DNA of 64,000 bases. It comes from WTGA01 sp965214055 (GTDB taxonomy: Bacteria > Pseudomonadota > Gammaproteobacteria > Arenicellales > Poriferihabitantaceae). This document shows, one piece after another, positions 27,394-36,500 of this stretch. A program made the position numbers and the translations under genes. The number at the start of each line of letters is the position of its first letter. The stretch's first letter is position 1. The stretch spans positions 496,001 to 560,000 of the forward strand of contig OZ243931.1 of NCBI GenBank assembly GCA_965214055.1, written 5' to 3'. The notes under the pieces are model-generated. The model ran no database searches and was not told the origin of the DNA. It saw only the letters and a list, made by a program, of their open reading frames with translations.

Positions 27394-29199
27394 ATGTATA
27401 TGAGCCCCATCGATAATTTTCATTTCCTGCGGCCCCTGTATCTTCTTGTCGCACCGATTGGATTGGCACTGTGCGCCCTGCTGTGGGCCCGGCTTTCCAG
27501 CGTTTCGACCTGGAGCCGGGCCTGTGATGCCCACCTGCTGAAACATTTGCTTGTCGGCCAGGGATCCCGGCACAGCCAAATTTCCATCCTCGGCCTGGCC
27601 GGCATCTGGATCCTGGCCTCCCTGGCACTGGCGGGACCCAGCTGGGAAAGATTGCCACAACCCCTGCACCCCGTTGCGCAGGCCAGGGTCATTGTATTGG
27701 ACCTGTCCCGCTCCATGGACAGCATTGATGTCCGGCCCAGCCGTTTACAGCGGGCGCGCTACAAAGTCGCGGACCTGATTACCGCCGCCCCGGGAGTCCA
27801 GCACGGCCTGGTGGTATTTGCCGGAGACGCATTCGTTGTCGCACCGCTGACGGAAGATTCGGATACCCTGCTGAACCTGGTTCCAAACCTGAATACCGAC
27901 ACCGTTCCGGTCCAGGGCAGTCGAACCGACCTGGGACTGGGGGTTGCCGAGTCCCTGTTGACCCAACCGGGAATCCGCCGGGGCGAGATCATCCTGGTTA
28001 CCGATGGGGCCAGCCCGAATACGGGGGAAATCGCCCGCGCAATCGCTTCCCGGGGCCACACGGTTTCGGTGCTTGCAACCGGGACACCGGACGGGGCCCC
28101 GGTGGTCCTTGCAAATGGCGAACTGCTCAAGGATGCCCAGGGCAGTATCGTCATCCCGGGGGTGGACCCCAACCACCTGAAAAGCATCGCACAGTCCGGG
28201 AACGGCCGGTTTGCAACCCTGTCGTCCGATAACAGCGATATCAACCGGCTCACCACATCGGGGATATCCATGGTCGACCTTGACCGGAATCCGCCCGGGC
28301 TGTCTGACCACCCCCTCGATACTCTCAACACCGACCGCTGGATCGACAATGGTTTCTGGCTGACCCTGCCATTGTTGCTTCTGTGTGCCATGAGCTTCCG
28401 GCGGGGCTGGATACTGGTCATTTTTTTGATGACCCTGCCCCTCTCACCCCCCCGGGCCCTTGCCATGGAATGGGAAGACCTCTGGCTGCGGGAAGACCAG
28501 CAATACGCCCGAAACCTGAAAAACGAGGACTACGACAAAATTCCCGGTCATGCCCCGGCCAACTGGCTGGGGGCGGCCAGGTATCGTCGGGGGGACTACG
28601 CCGGTGCCCTGGATGCCTATTCATCCGTGGAAGACAAGGATGCCCTGGCGCACTACAACCACGGAAACGCCCTGGCAAAGAACCATTCCCTGGAAGCCGC
28701 CCTGGATGCCTATCATGCGGCCCTGGACCTGAATCCGGACTTTGAGGATGCCGAATTCAACAAGGCGCTGATCGAGGAACTGCTGGCCAACCAGGAAAAA
28801 CAGGACCCCCCGGCAGACCGGAGCGATGAATCCTCCAATCCCCGGACCGGCTCCCGCAACCAGGATCCGATGAGCCAGTCCGGCCATGACCAGCCCGGCC
28901 AGTCCGACGACAGCGAGGAACCGGATGACTGGGAGCCCGATGCCGGAAATACCGAGCCGGACCCGGGCTCCTTTCAGAATGAACCGCCAGACCCGGAAAA
29001 ACAGGAAATGGATTCGGAACAGCCCGCCCGGTCCGATGAACCTTCAACAGAAACCGGGCAGACACCCATGGGGGAGCAGGAACAGGCGCTGAACCAGTGG
29101 CTGCAGCGTATCCCCGATGACCCCGGGGGGTTGCTGCGACGGAAATTTTCCTACCAGTATTCGAGAAGACCACCACAGCCGGAGACCCATCCATGGTGA
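27394..29199 (+). CDS. batB: BatB-BatC fusion: vWA domain plus TPR repeats
   Basis: A 601-residue protein. N-terminal spans (about 15-31, 64-81) are followed by a vWA domain with MIDAS DLSRS (103-107) and LVTDGAS. A second membrane pair lies near 320-350, then TPR repeats (about 385-470, with NWLGAARYRRGDYAGALDAY and HYNHGNALAKN), and finally about 130 residues of acidic, Pro/Asp/Glu-rich low-complexity sequence. In Bacteroides the vWA (BatB) and TPR (BatC) parts are separate genes; the fusion is common in proteobacteria. It overlaps batD by seven bases. Confidence 0.9.
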   Translation: MYMSPIDNFHFLRPLYLLVAPIGLALCALLWARLSSVSTWSRACDAHLLKHLLVGQGSRHSQISILGLAGIWILASLALAGPSWERLPQPLHPVAQARVIVLDLSRSMDSIDVRPSRLQRARYKVADLITAAPGVQHGLVVFAGDAFVVAPLTEDSDTLLNLVPNLNTDTVPVQGSRTDLGLGVAESLLTQPGIRRGEIILVTDGASPNTGEIARAIASRGHTVSVLATGTPDGAPVVLANGELLKDAQGSIVIPGVDPNHLKSIAQSGNGRFATLSSDNSDINRLTTSGISMVDLDRNPPGLSDHPLDTLNTDRWIDNGFWLTLPLLLLCAMSFRRGWILVIFLMTLPLSPPRALAMEWEDLWLREDQQYARNLKNEDYDKIPGHAPANWLGAARYRRGDYAGALDAYSSVEDKDALAHYNHGNALAKNHSLEAALDAYHAALDLNPDFEDAEFNKALIEELLANQEKQDPPADRSDESSNPRTGSRNQDPMSQSGHDQPGQSDDSEEPDDWEPDAGNTEPDPGSFQNEPPDPEKQEMDSEQPARSDEPSTETGQTPMGEQEQALNQWLQRIPDDPGGLLRRKFSYQYSRRPPQPETHPW

Positions 29200-30950
29200 C
29201 ATTGATCCCTCTGACGACCCGGCACTGGATGGCAGCCCTGGTGACGGGAATGTTGTATTTCCCCCTTTCTGCCACTGCAGAAGTCACGGCAAAGCTGGAA
29301 CGCGATACCATTTACCTGGATCAGACCGTGCGACTGATCATCGAATCGAACCAGGTTGGACAGGACAGCGTTCAGCCGGACTATTCTGCCCTTGGGAAGG
29401 ATTTTACCGTCCTTGGCACCTCTTCCAGCCAGAATTTTACCTTTTTGAACGGCAAGCAGACTTCACTCAAAAGCTGGGTCACCGAGCTTGAACCCAAGGC
29501 GGAAGGCACCTTTATCATCTCCCCCATCCCCGTGGGCGGGGATCAAACCCCCGAGCTCCGGATCACGGTGCTTCCCCAGGATGCCAGCCAGCCCCTGTCT
29601 GACCGGGACATCCATGTGGAACTGGAAGTCAAGGAAGACGGGTATTATGTTCAGCAACAGGTCAACCTGGTGGTCCGCCTGTTTCTCGGCATCAATATTT
29701 CCGATGGCACCCTGTCGGAACCCGAAGCGGCAGATACGGTGGTCAGGCGGCTGGGGAACGATGTGCGATACCAGACCAACCGGGGAAACCGGGCCTACCA
29801 GGTCATCGAACGGGAGTATGCGCTGTTTCCGTCCCGAAGCGGAATGCTTGAAATTTCACCCGTCCGGTTTCAGGGTATTGCACCGGATCCGGAAACCGCC
29901 ACCAACCCGCTGTTCAGCGGATTCTTGAATCAGGGCAAACGAATCCAGGCAAAATCACGACCCGTAACCCTGAAAATCAACCCACCCCACCCGGCCTTCA
30001 GCGGTTCCCACTGGCTCCCGGCAAAAAGCCTGGAAATCATTGACCGGACGGGAGAGTATGGGACAGTGGTCGCCGGGCAGGCGGTCACCCGGAACATAGA
30101 AATGAATGCCGTTGGTCTCACCGCCGAACAGTTGCCCGAAATCGTTTTCCCCCCGAATAAGGAAGTCAGGCAATACCCCGACCAGCCGGTCTATCATTCC
30201 CGTGACGATGGCATTGATGTCATCGGTTCGTTATCCCGGCGCATTGCCATCATCGCAATGAACCCGGGGGAAATCGAACTGCCCGGAATCCAGGTCAACT
30301 GGTGGAACACCGAAAGCAACCGGATGGAGACCGCCGTCCTTCCCCCGAAGACGATACGGGTTCATCCTGACCCCACCCTGTCCCCTGCCCCCCCTGCACC
30401 CCAGGACCATTCTCCACTGGAACCGACGGTGTCAGGATCCGGTGAACCCCGGGAATCCCGGTGGACGGATGGCGGTCAACCCGGCAGCACCTGGTGGCCC
30501 TGGGTCAGTCTTTTTGCACTGATCGGATGGATACTGACCACCCTGTACCTGCTGAAAACAAGACATCCCGTTGCCCCTCCAGCCAGGGATGCGGATGCGG
30601 AACCCCCCTCGACGAAGTCCTGTGAACGCCTGAAACGTACCCTGCAGCAGGCCTGCAGAAGCAATGATGCCGCGTTGGCACGGCAGTTGGTGCAGCAGTG
30701 GTCCAGGGAGTTATGGCCTCATTCCCCGCCAAAATCACTCGATGAATTCTCGATGCGCATGGGGTCCCCGGAACTGGCCGAAGAACTCTCCAGGCTGGAT
30801 CAGTGCCTGTACAACCGCCCCGATGGCGTCATGGGAGAAGCTTCATGGCAGGGCCGCCGTCTTGGGCGAATCCTGGCCAGACTCCCCGAAAAAACATCGG
30901 AGCCTCACAACCCTGGCCATTCCGGGTTGCCCCAACTGTACCCGGGATAA
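29193..30950 (+). CDS. batD: BatD-like membrane protein
   Basis: A 585-residue exported protein with a signal peptide ending near ATAEV. It has repeated beta-rich domains (start VTAKLERDTIYLDQTVRLII; FTVLGTSSSQNF), a transmembrane span near residue 440 (WWPWVSLFALIGWILTTLYLL, the usual C-terminal anchor) and a helical cytoplasmic tail. BatD is the large oxygen-tolerance-type partner of BatA/BatB. Last gene of the operon: the 158 bases that follow carry only short CCCGGG-type palindromes. Confidence 0.88.
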   Translation: MVTLIPLTTRHWMAALVTGMLYFPLSATAEVTAKLERDTIYLDQTVRLIIESNQVGQDSVQPDYSALGKDFTVLGTSSSQNFTFLNGKQTSLKSWVTELEPKAEGTFIISPIPVGGDQTPELRITVLPQDASQPLSDRDIHVELEVKEDGYYVQQQVNLVVRLFLGINISDGTLSEPEAADTVVRRLGNDVRYQTNRGNRAYQVIEREYALFPSRSGMLEISPVRFQGIAPDPETATNPLFSGFLNQGKRIQAKSRPVTLKINPPHPAFSGSHWLPAKSLEIIDRTGEYGTVVAGQAVTRNIEMNAVGLTAEQLPEIVFPPNKEVRQYPDQPVYHSRDDGIDVIGSLSRRIAIIAMNPGEIELPGIQVNWWNTESNRMETAVLPPKTIRVHPDPTLSPAPPAPQDHSPLEPTVSGSGEPRESRWTDGGQPGSTWWPWVSLFALIGWILTTLYLLKTRHPVAPPARDADAEPPSTKSCERLKRTLQQACRSNDAALARQLVQQWSRELWPHSPPKSLDEFSMRMGSPELAEELSRLDQCLYNRPDGVMGEASWQGRRLGRILARLPEKTSEPHNPGHSGLPQLYPG

Positions 30951-31108
30951 ACCCGGGTACCGGGTTCGGCCCTGGTGCCGGTCTTTTCGGCGGATACGGG
31001 ACTCGTTTTTCCTTGACAGTGTCCGCATGACGGGGCTACTGTGTCAGCCAGGCAATGTTCGCCATGATGAGGCATCCGGGCCATCGAACCAACAATCGGA
31101 ATGAGACG

Positions 31109-31702
31109 ATGAAACACACGACACCCAAGAGACTCCTGAAACCCGCCCTGCTGTGGACCCTTCCCTTTCTCTGCCTCGGTTTTCTGCAAAACCAGGCCAT
31201 TGCAGCGGATTTCCTGATCGACACCGAGAAAGACCACGCGTTCGTCCAGTTCAAGGCCTCTCACCTCGGTTATTCCTTTGTCATGGGACGCTTCAACGAA
31301 TTCTCCGGAACCTTCAGCTACGATGAGGCCGATCCGTCCAGTGCAAGGGTAAACATCACCATTGACACGGCCAGCATCGACACCAATCATGCCGAACGGG
31401 ACAAGCATCTTCGCAGCGGGGACTTTTTCGATGCAGACCAGTATCCAACCATTACGTTTGACAGTACTGCATTCGAGGAAGCCGACAATGGGACCGGGAA
31501 ACTGACCGGGGATTTGTCCCTCCATGGTGTGGTCCGCCCTGTCACCATCGATGTCCGGCACATCGGCCATGGCGATGATCCCTGGGGCGGGTACCGGCGT
31601 GGACTCGAAGGGACCACCCGCCTTGACTCCACTGAATACGGATTTCCGGGATGGGTGGGGGATGTGGAGATTTACCTGGTTGTGGAAGGAATACGGCAAT
31701 AA
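31109..31702 (+). CDS. YceI family periplasmic protein
   Basis: A 197-residue protein starting at the ATG at 31109, with a Sec signal peptide (LLWTLPFLCLGFLQNQAIAA). The YceI lipocalin-like beta barrel is recognisable from FLIDTEKDHAFVQFKASHLG, GRFNEFSGTF, the TASIDTNHAERDKHLRSGDF block and LTGDLSLHGVVRPVT. Members bind polyisoprenoid or quinone-like lipids, often near cytochrome or respiratory genes. It precedes the GMC oxidoreductase by 66 bases in the same direction; a lipid/quinone link between them is conceivable but unproved. Confidence 0.92.
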   Translation: MKHTTPKRLLKPALLWTLPFLCLGFLQNQAIAADFLIDTEKDHAFVQFKASHLGYSFVMGRFNEFSGTFSYDEADPSSARVNITIDTASIDTNHAERDKHLRSGDFFDADQYPTITFDSTAFEEADNGTGKLTGDLSLHGVVRPVTIDVRHIGHGDDPWGGYRRGLEGTTRLDSTEYGFPGWVGDVEIYLVVEGIRQ

Positions 31703-31768
31703 ATATTTTTCCGGGTTCGAAGCCTTCAAACGGCCCGGGGGATCGTTGTGCACGTTGTGCCGGAAAAA

Positions 31769-33391
31769 ATGGCGGTCTCCCATTCCTGTGACTTTATTGT
31801 CGTGGGCGCCGGTTCCGCCGGTTGTGTACTGGCCAATCGGCTGAGCAGCAGCGGGAAATTCGATGTCCTGGTTCTGGAAGCCGGACCCCATGACTGGAAA
31901 TTCTGGGTTCAGGTGCCCATCGGCTACGGGAAGACTTTCTATGACCCCAGGGTAAACTGGGGATACCTTACCGAACCCGATGCCGGATTGAACCACCGGG
32001 TGAGCTACTGGCCCAGGGGGAAAATTGCCGGAGGTTCCAGTTCAATCAATGCCATGGTCTATATCCGGGGACAGCCGGAAGACTACGACACCTGGCGGGA
32101 CATGGGGAACCCCCACTGGGGGTGGGAGGATGTCCTGCCCTATTTCAAAAAAGCGGAAACGAATTCCAGGGGCGGGGATGCCTACCGGGGAGACCGGGGT
32201 CCTCTGCATGTCGAGGATGCCAGCGAGCATTATCATCCCTTATGCAAAACATTCATTGCGGCAGCCAGGGAGTACGGCCTCCCCTATAACCCGGATTTTA
32301 ACGGAGCTTCCCAGGAAGGCGCCGGGCTGTACCAGATCACCACCAAGAATGGACTGCGCATGTCCACCGCCCGGGCCCACCTCCGCCCGGCCGCAAGGAG
32401 AAAAAACTGCACGGTGGAAACCGAGGCCCACGTTACCCGAATCCTGTTTGAAAACAATCGGGCAATGGGAGTGGAGTACGTTAAAAAAGGCCGGGTTTTC
32501 CGTGCGGTTGCCCACCGGGAAGTCCTGCTGAGCAGTGGAGCCATCAACTCACCCCAGCTGTTGCAGCTTTCGGGCATCGGCCCGGAAAAACTGCTCAGGG
32601 AGCATGGAATACCGGTCCTTTACGGAAACAATGCGGTGGGCCAAAACCTGCAGGACCACCTGGCCTACACCCATTATTACCGTTCAAAGGTGCCGACCCT
32701 GAACAACCGGCTCTCTCCCTGGTGGGGCAAGTTGCTGGCGGGAATGCAGTATCTCCTGTTCAGACAGGGACCCCTGTCGTTAAGCGTCAACCAGGCCGGG
32801 GGATTTTTCAGGAGCCACCCCCGACTCACCCGGCCAAACCTGCAGATATATTTTGCCGCATTGACCTATGTCACCTCCCCCCCTGGAGAACGCCCCCTGA
32901 TGCAGCCGGACCCGTATCCCGCCTTCCAGAATGCTTTCAGCCAGTGCCGTCCTGCGAGCAGGGGCCACCTGGAAATCATCTCGAATGACCCGTTCGCCCA
33001 TCCCCGTATCCACCCCAATTACCTGTCCGCCCCCCAGGACATCCGGGAAATGGTAGAGGGGTTCCGGTTTCTCCGCGCCCTTTCCAGAACCCGGGCCCTG
33101 TCCAGCATTCTCGAAGAAGAGATGACTCCCGGTCCCGGGGTCCATTCGGAATCCGAAATCATTGAAGACATCAAAAACCGCTGTGAGACGGTCTATCACC
33201 CCACCAGTACCTGCATGATGGGGCCGGATCCGCAATCGTCCGTTGTCGACGCTTCACTCAGGGTGCATGGCACAGCCGGCCTGCGGGTCGTGGATGCCTC
33301 CATCTTTCCGGCCATTGTCTCGGGAAACACCAATGCCCCGGTCATCATGGTTGCAGAAAAGGCCTCGGACCTGATCCTGGAGGGTCCCTGA
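31769..33391 (+). CDS. GMC family FAD-dependent oxidoreductase (choline dehydrogenase-like)
   Basis: I use the ATG at 31769 (540 residues); a GTG 21 bases upstream is possible. The FAD-binding loop is VVGAGSAGCVLANRLS. PRGKIAGGSSSINAMVYIRG is GMC signature 1, and GAINSPQLLQLSGIGP is signature 2. The C-terminal active-site region contains HPTSTCMMG and VSGNTNAPVIMVAEKA. The enzyme oxidises alcohols, passing electrons to quinone or oxygen. BetA-type sequence character suggests choline or a similar alcohol, yet betaine aldehyde dehydrogenase is not adjacent, so the substrate is uncertain. Confidence 0.92.
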   Translation: MAVSHSCDFIVVGAGSAGCVLANRLSSSGKFDVLVLEAGPHDWKFWVQVPIGYGKTFYDPRVNWGYLTEPDAGLNHRVSYWPRGKIAGGSSSINAMVYIRGQPEDYDTWRDMGNPHWGWEDVLPYFKKAETNSRGGDAYRGDRGPLHVEDASEHYHPLCKTFIAAAREYGLPYNPDFNGASQEGAGLYQITTKNGLRMSTARAHLRPAARRKNCTVETEAHVTRILFENNRAMGVEYVKKGRVFRAVAHREVLLSSGAINSPQLLQLSGIGPEKLLREHGIPVLYGNNAVGQNLQDHLAYTHYYRSKVPTLNNRLSPWWGKLLAGMQYLLFRQGPLSLSVNQAGGFFRSHPRLTRPNLQIYFAALTYVTSPPGERPLMQPDPYPAFQNAFSQCRPASRGHLEIISNDPFAHPRIHPNYLSAPQDIREMVEGFRFLRALSRTRALSSILEEEMTPGPGVHSESEIIEDIKNRCETVYHPTSTCMMGPDPQSSVVDASLRVHGTAGLRVVDASIFPAIVSGNTNAPVIMVAEKASDLILEGP

Positions 33392-33570
33392 GAGGCCGCC
33401 CCCCGGCTGTGGAGCCCGGGATGGCAGGCTACGCCTTTTCTGAACAGAGGATTGCTGTCGCAACCCGTGAAACGGGTGGGGATCATCCACAACAACAAAC
33501 ACCATGTTCCACCACAAATCCCAAGCGAAAATGGTAAGATGTCCCTGCACGTATTTTAATATCCAAAATA

Positions 33571-35388
33571 ATGGACAGTCACGGTTTCCTGTTTAATCTC
33601 CTGGTTTATCTTTCTGCCGCGGTCATTGCCGTGCCCCTGTTCGCGCGGCTGGGGCTGGGTTCCGTTCTGGGATATGTGGTCGCAGGGGTCTGCATCGGCC
33701 CCTGGGGCCTGGGGTTGATTGGAAATGTCCAGGTTATCCTGCATTTTTCTGAAATCGGGGTGGTACTCCTTCTGTTTGTCATCGGCCTGGAACTCGAGCC
33801 GAGAAAACTGTGGGGGATGCGCCATCCCATCCTGGGCGCAGGAGGCCTGCAGGTGGTTCTGACCACGGCAATCATCACCTTTCTGGCCTGGCAGTGGGGG
33901 TTGCAATGGAATACGGCCATCGTGGTGGGTCTCGGATTGTCCCTCTCCTCCACGGCCATCGCCCTGCAAATGATGAACGAACGCTGGTTGATGCGCACCC
34001 CCCTTGGCAATACCGGATTCTCCATCCTGCTGTTCCAGGATATCTCGGTAATCCCCATCATTGCGCTGATCCCCCTGCTGGCGGACCAGGCCGCGGATGC
34101 CTCCCATGGCACAGGCGGCGTGTCCCCCCTTGTCGTCGTTGCCGTGATCATTGGGATTTTTGTGGTGGGCAAATATGCCTTGCGGCATATCTTCAGAATC
34201 GTGGCCGGCACCCATGTTCCGGAAATCTTCACGGCGCTTTCCCTTCTGCTGGTGGGGGGGGTCGCCGCAATCATGAGTTCCATCGGCGTGTCCATGGCAT
34301 TGGGAGCTTTTGTGGCCGGCGTGATCCTGGCGGACTCGGAATACCGGCATGCCCTGGAGTCCGACATTCAGCCTTTCAAGGGTCTGTTGCTTGGACTGTT
34401 TTTCATTTCAGTGGGGATGTCCATTGACTTCGGTCTGCTCATTGAACAGCCGCTGCTTATTCTGGCATTGACGATTTGCCTGGTCCTCGTGAAAGCACTG
34501 GTTTTATATCTGGTCTCGATGATGATGAAAATCCCGGTGCACCAACGGGGGCTGTTTTCATTCTTACTGTCCCAAAGTGGTGAATTCGGTTTTGTTTTAT
34601 TTGGATTTGCCGTCACGGCAAACGCCATCAACCCGGTTCTGGCGGACCAGATGATTCTGGTCATCGCGATGTCCATGGTCCTGACTCCCATCCTGGTGAT
34701 TCTCAATGACCGACTGATCGAACCTCGTTTCAGGAAGTCCATCGACGAACCCGTGGGGGACAAAATTGACGCAAGCAATGACGTGATCCTCGCCGGATTT
34801 GGCCGATTCGGCCAGGTGGTCGGACGAATGCTCCACGCGAACCAGATCGAACCCACCATTATTGACAATGATCCTGACCATATTGAGCGGGTCAGACGGT
34901 TCGGTTACATCGCCTACTATGGGGATGTTCTGCGCCCGGGTGTGCTCCACTCGGCAGGGGCGGACAAGGCCCGCCTGATTATTCTGACCGGCAATGGCAA
35001 GGAATCCATCAACCAGGCGGTGAGCATGATTCAGCAGGATTTCCCCAATTTGAAAATTGTCGCCCGTGCGTACGACCGGAGTCATGCCATGTACCTGATG
35101 GACAACGGCGTCGAGAGCGTTACCCGGGAATCCTTCTTTTCTGCCGTGGAGATGGGCAAGGAAACCCTGGGGATGCTTGGATTTGACGACGATAGCATTG
35201 AAAAACTCTCCAAAACCTATATCCAGCATGACATGTCAACCCTTCATCAGCAAGTGGCCAACCGCCATGACGAAAAAGCCCTGATCAATATCGCACAGGG
35301 GTCCCGGGAACAGCTGGAAGAGATACTGGAAGCCGACAAGGCTGAAGAACAGGATCCGGACGGGTCTCCCTCAACCCGTAATACCTGA
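33571..35388 (+). CDS. CPA2 cation:proton antiporter with TrkA-N domain (KefB/KefC-like)
   Basis: A 605-residue membrane protein. The first 375 residues form about a dozen spans of the Na+/H+-exchanger domain (LGSVLGYVVAGVCIGPWGLG; LLLFVIGLELEPRKLW; FLLSQSGEFGFVLFG). From about 403 a Rossmann TrkA-N domain begins (LAGFGRFGQVVGRML), followed by an acidic tail. KefB/C relatives export K+ and are gated by glutathione conjugates or NAD(H). It stands alone, with no kefF/kefG-like regulator nearby. The family is certain, the ion and gating are inferred. Confidence 0.92.
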   Translation: MDSHGFLFNLLVYLSAAVIAVPLFARLGLGSVLGYVVAGVCIGPWGLGLIGNVQVILHFSEIGVVLLLFVIGLELEPRKLWGMRHPILGAGGLQVVLTTAIITFLAWQWGLQWNTAIVVGLGLSLSSTAIALQMMNERWLMRTPLGNTGFSILLFQDISVIPIIALIPLLADQAADASHGTGGVSPLVVVAVIIGIFVVGKYALRHIFRIVAGTHVPEIFTALSLLLVGGVAAIMSSIGVSMALGAFVAGVILADSEYRHALESDIQPFKGLLLGLFFISVGMSIDFGLLIEQPLLILALTICLVLVKALVLYLVSMMMKIPVHQRGLFSFLLSQSGEFGFVLFGFAVTANAINPVLADQMILVIAMSMVLTPILVILNDRLIEPRFRKSIDEPVGDKIDASNDVILAGFGRFGQVVGRMLHANQIEPTIIDNDPDHIERVRRFGYIAYYGDVLRPGVLHSAGADKARLIILTGNGKESINQAVSMIQQDFPNLKIVARAYDRSHAMYLMDNGVESVTRESFFSAVEMGKETLGMLGFDDDSIEKLSKTYIQHDMSTLHQQVANRHDEKALINIAQGSREQLEEILEADKAEEQDPDGSPSTRNT

Positions 35389-35570
35389 CCTGGTATCTGG
35401 CCCGGTCCTGCTGACTTCCCCAGCACAAACCCCAGGATCCGGCAGACGGGTCCATGGGAGCGGCAACCCCCGGCAACCCACCCGGAACAGCGTCTTACCG
35501 AAGGCAGCGCTGTCCCGGTACCGGGTATCCGCCCCGACCCGGACCTATGCCGGGAACCTTCCCCATCTCC

Positions 35571-36428
35571 CTATCTGGCATTTGCATGAAAGAGTTTTTT
35601 TTCATTAACCTGGTATTCGTTGATCTTTCGCTGTCCCGTAGCGGAGGTGATCCACCGGGTAAACGCCTGGGCGCCGGCATGGTTGGTGTCATGCAGGTCG
35701 GGATTGATGGCGATGACACTGTACTGATTGAATAACAGGTCATCGTTCTGGAAAAGGATTTCCAGTGCCAGTTTGTCCTCGGTAAAGATCCAGGTACCCC
35801 GGTCGGTGATGGTATAAGCACCCAGTTCGCTGGCAATAAGCAGTGTTCTTCCCATTCCCTGTCCAACCTCCCGGTACCCGTCTCCCGTGGGCTCCCGGTG
35901 GGCCGCCTGCCAGATTTTCAGTTCCCTTTTGTGGGTCCCTGAATTGTCCCCCCGGGAAATAAAGGTTACGGTGGAAGCGCCAATTCTTTGAAATGCGTTT
36001 TGCGCACTGGACGATTCCGCCACCCGGGCCGGGTCTTCTGCCGGGCCGACGATGACAAAATCGTTGTACATGACCTCCTTCCTGTCCACCCCGTATCCCT
36101 CTTCCACAAATTCAAGTTCACTTTCCCTGGCATGCACCAGCAATATGTCCACATCCCCGGCCCGGCCCATCTGCAGGGCTTTTCCGGTCCCCACCGCAAT
36201 GACCCGATAGGAGTACCCGGTGTCCGCCTCCAGAGTTGGCAGGAGATATTCGATTAACCCGGAGTTCTCCGTGCTGGTAGTCGTCGCCAGATAAACAATG
36301 TCCTCCTGCCCCTCCCCAAGGGCATGGTTTACAGGCTGGATGAACATCGCCACCAACCCCATTAACACGACGGACAATCTGCTCGGTTTCACGGCAAACA
36401 TGGCGATCACATGACCGGATGACAGCAA
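35571..36428 (-). CDS. tupA: tungstate-type ABC transporter substrate-binding protein (TupA-like), orphan
   Basis: A 285-residue exported protein. The signal is uncertain because several in-frame methionines (residues 1, 10, 23) precede a hydrophobic stretch. The oxyanion-binding start VYLATTTSTENSGLI, then GTGKALQMGRAGDVDILLVHA, SRGDNSGTHKRE and TLLIASELGAYTITDRGTW are characteristic of TupA/WtpA-type tungstate binders. The usual permease and ATPase genes (tupB, tupC) are absent on either side. It either uses a transporter encoded elsewhere or is a remnant. It lies 72 bases after the 5-oxoprolinase gene. Confidence 0.88.
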   Translation of the reverse strand: MLSSGHVIAMFAVKPSRLSVVLMGLVAMFIQPVNHALGEGQEDIVYLATTTSTENSGLIEYLLPTLEADTGYSYRVIAVGTGKALQMGRAGDVDILLVHARESELEFVEEGYGVDRKEVMYNDFVIVGPAEDPARVAESSSAQNAFQRIGASTVTFISRGDNSGTHKRELKIWQAAHREPTGDGYREVGQGMGRTLLIASELGAYTITDRGTWIFTEDKLALEILFQNDDLLFNQYSVIAINPDLHDTNHAGAQAFTRWITSATGQRKINEYQVNEKKLFHANAR

Positions 36429-36500
36429 GCGTCTGGAGATGAACCCGCCGGCCTCGCCGCTGGCCCGGCAAGGTTGGGTTCCTGAAAATGAACGCAGCGG

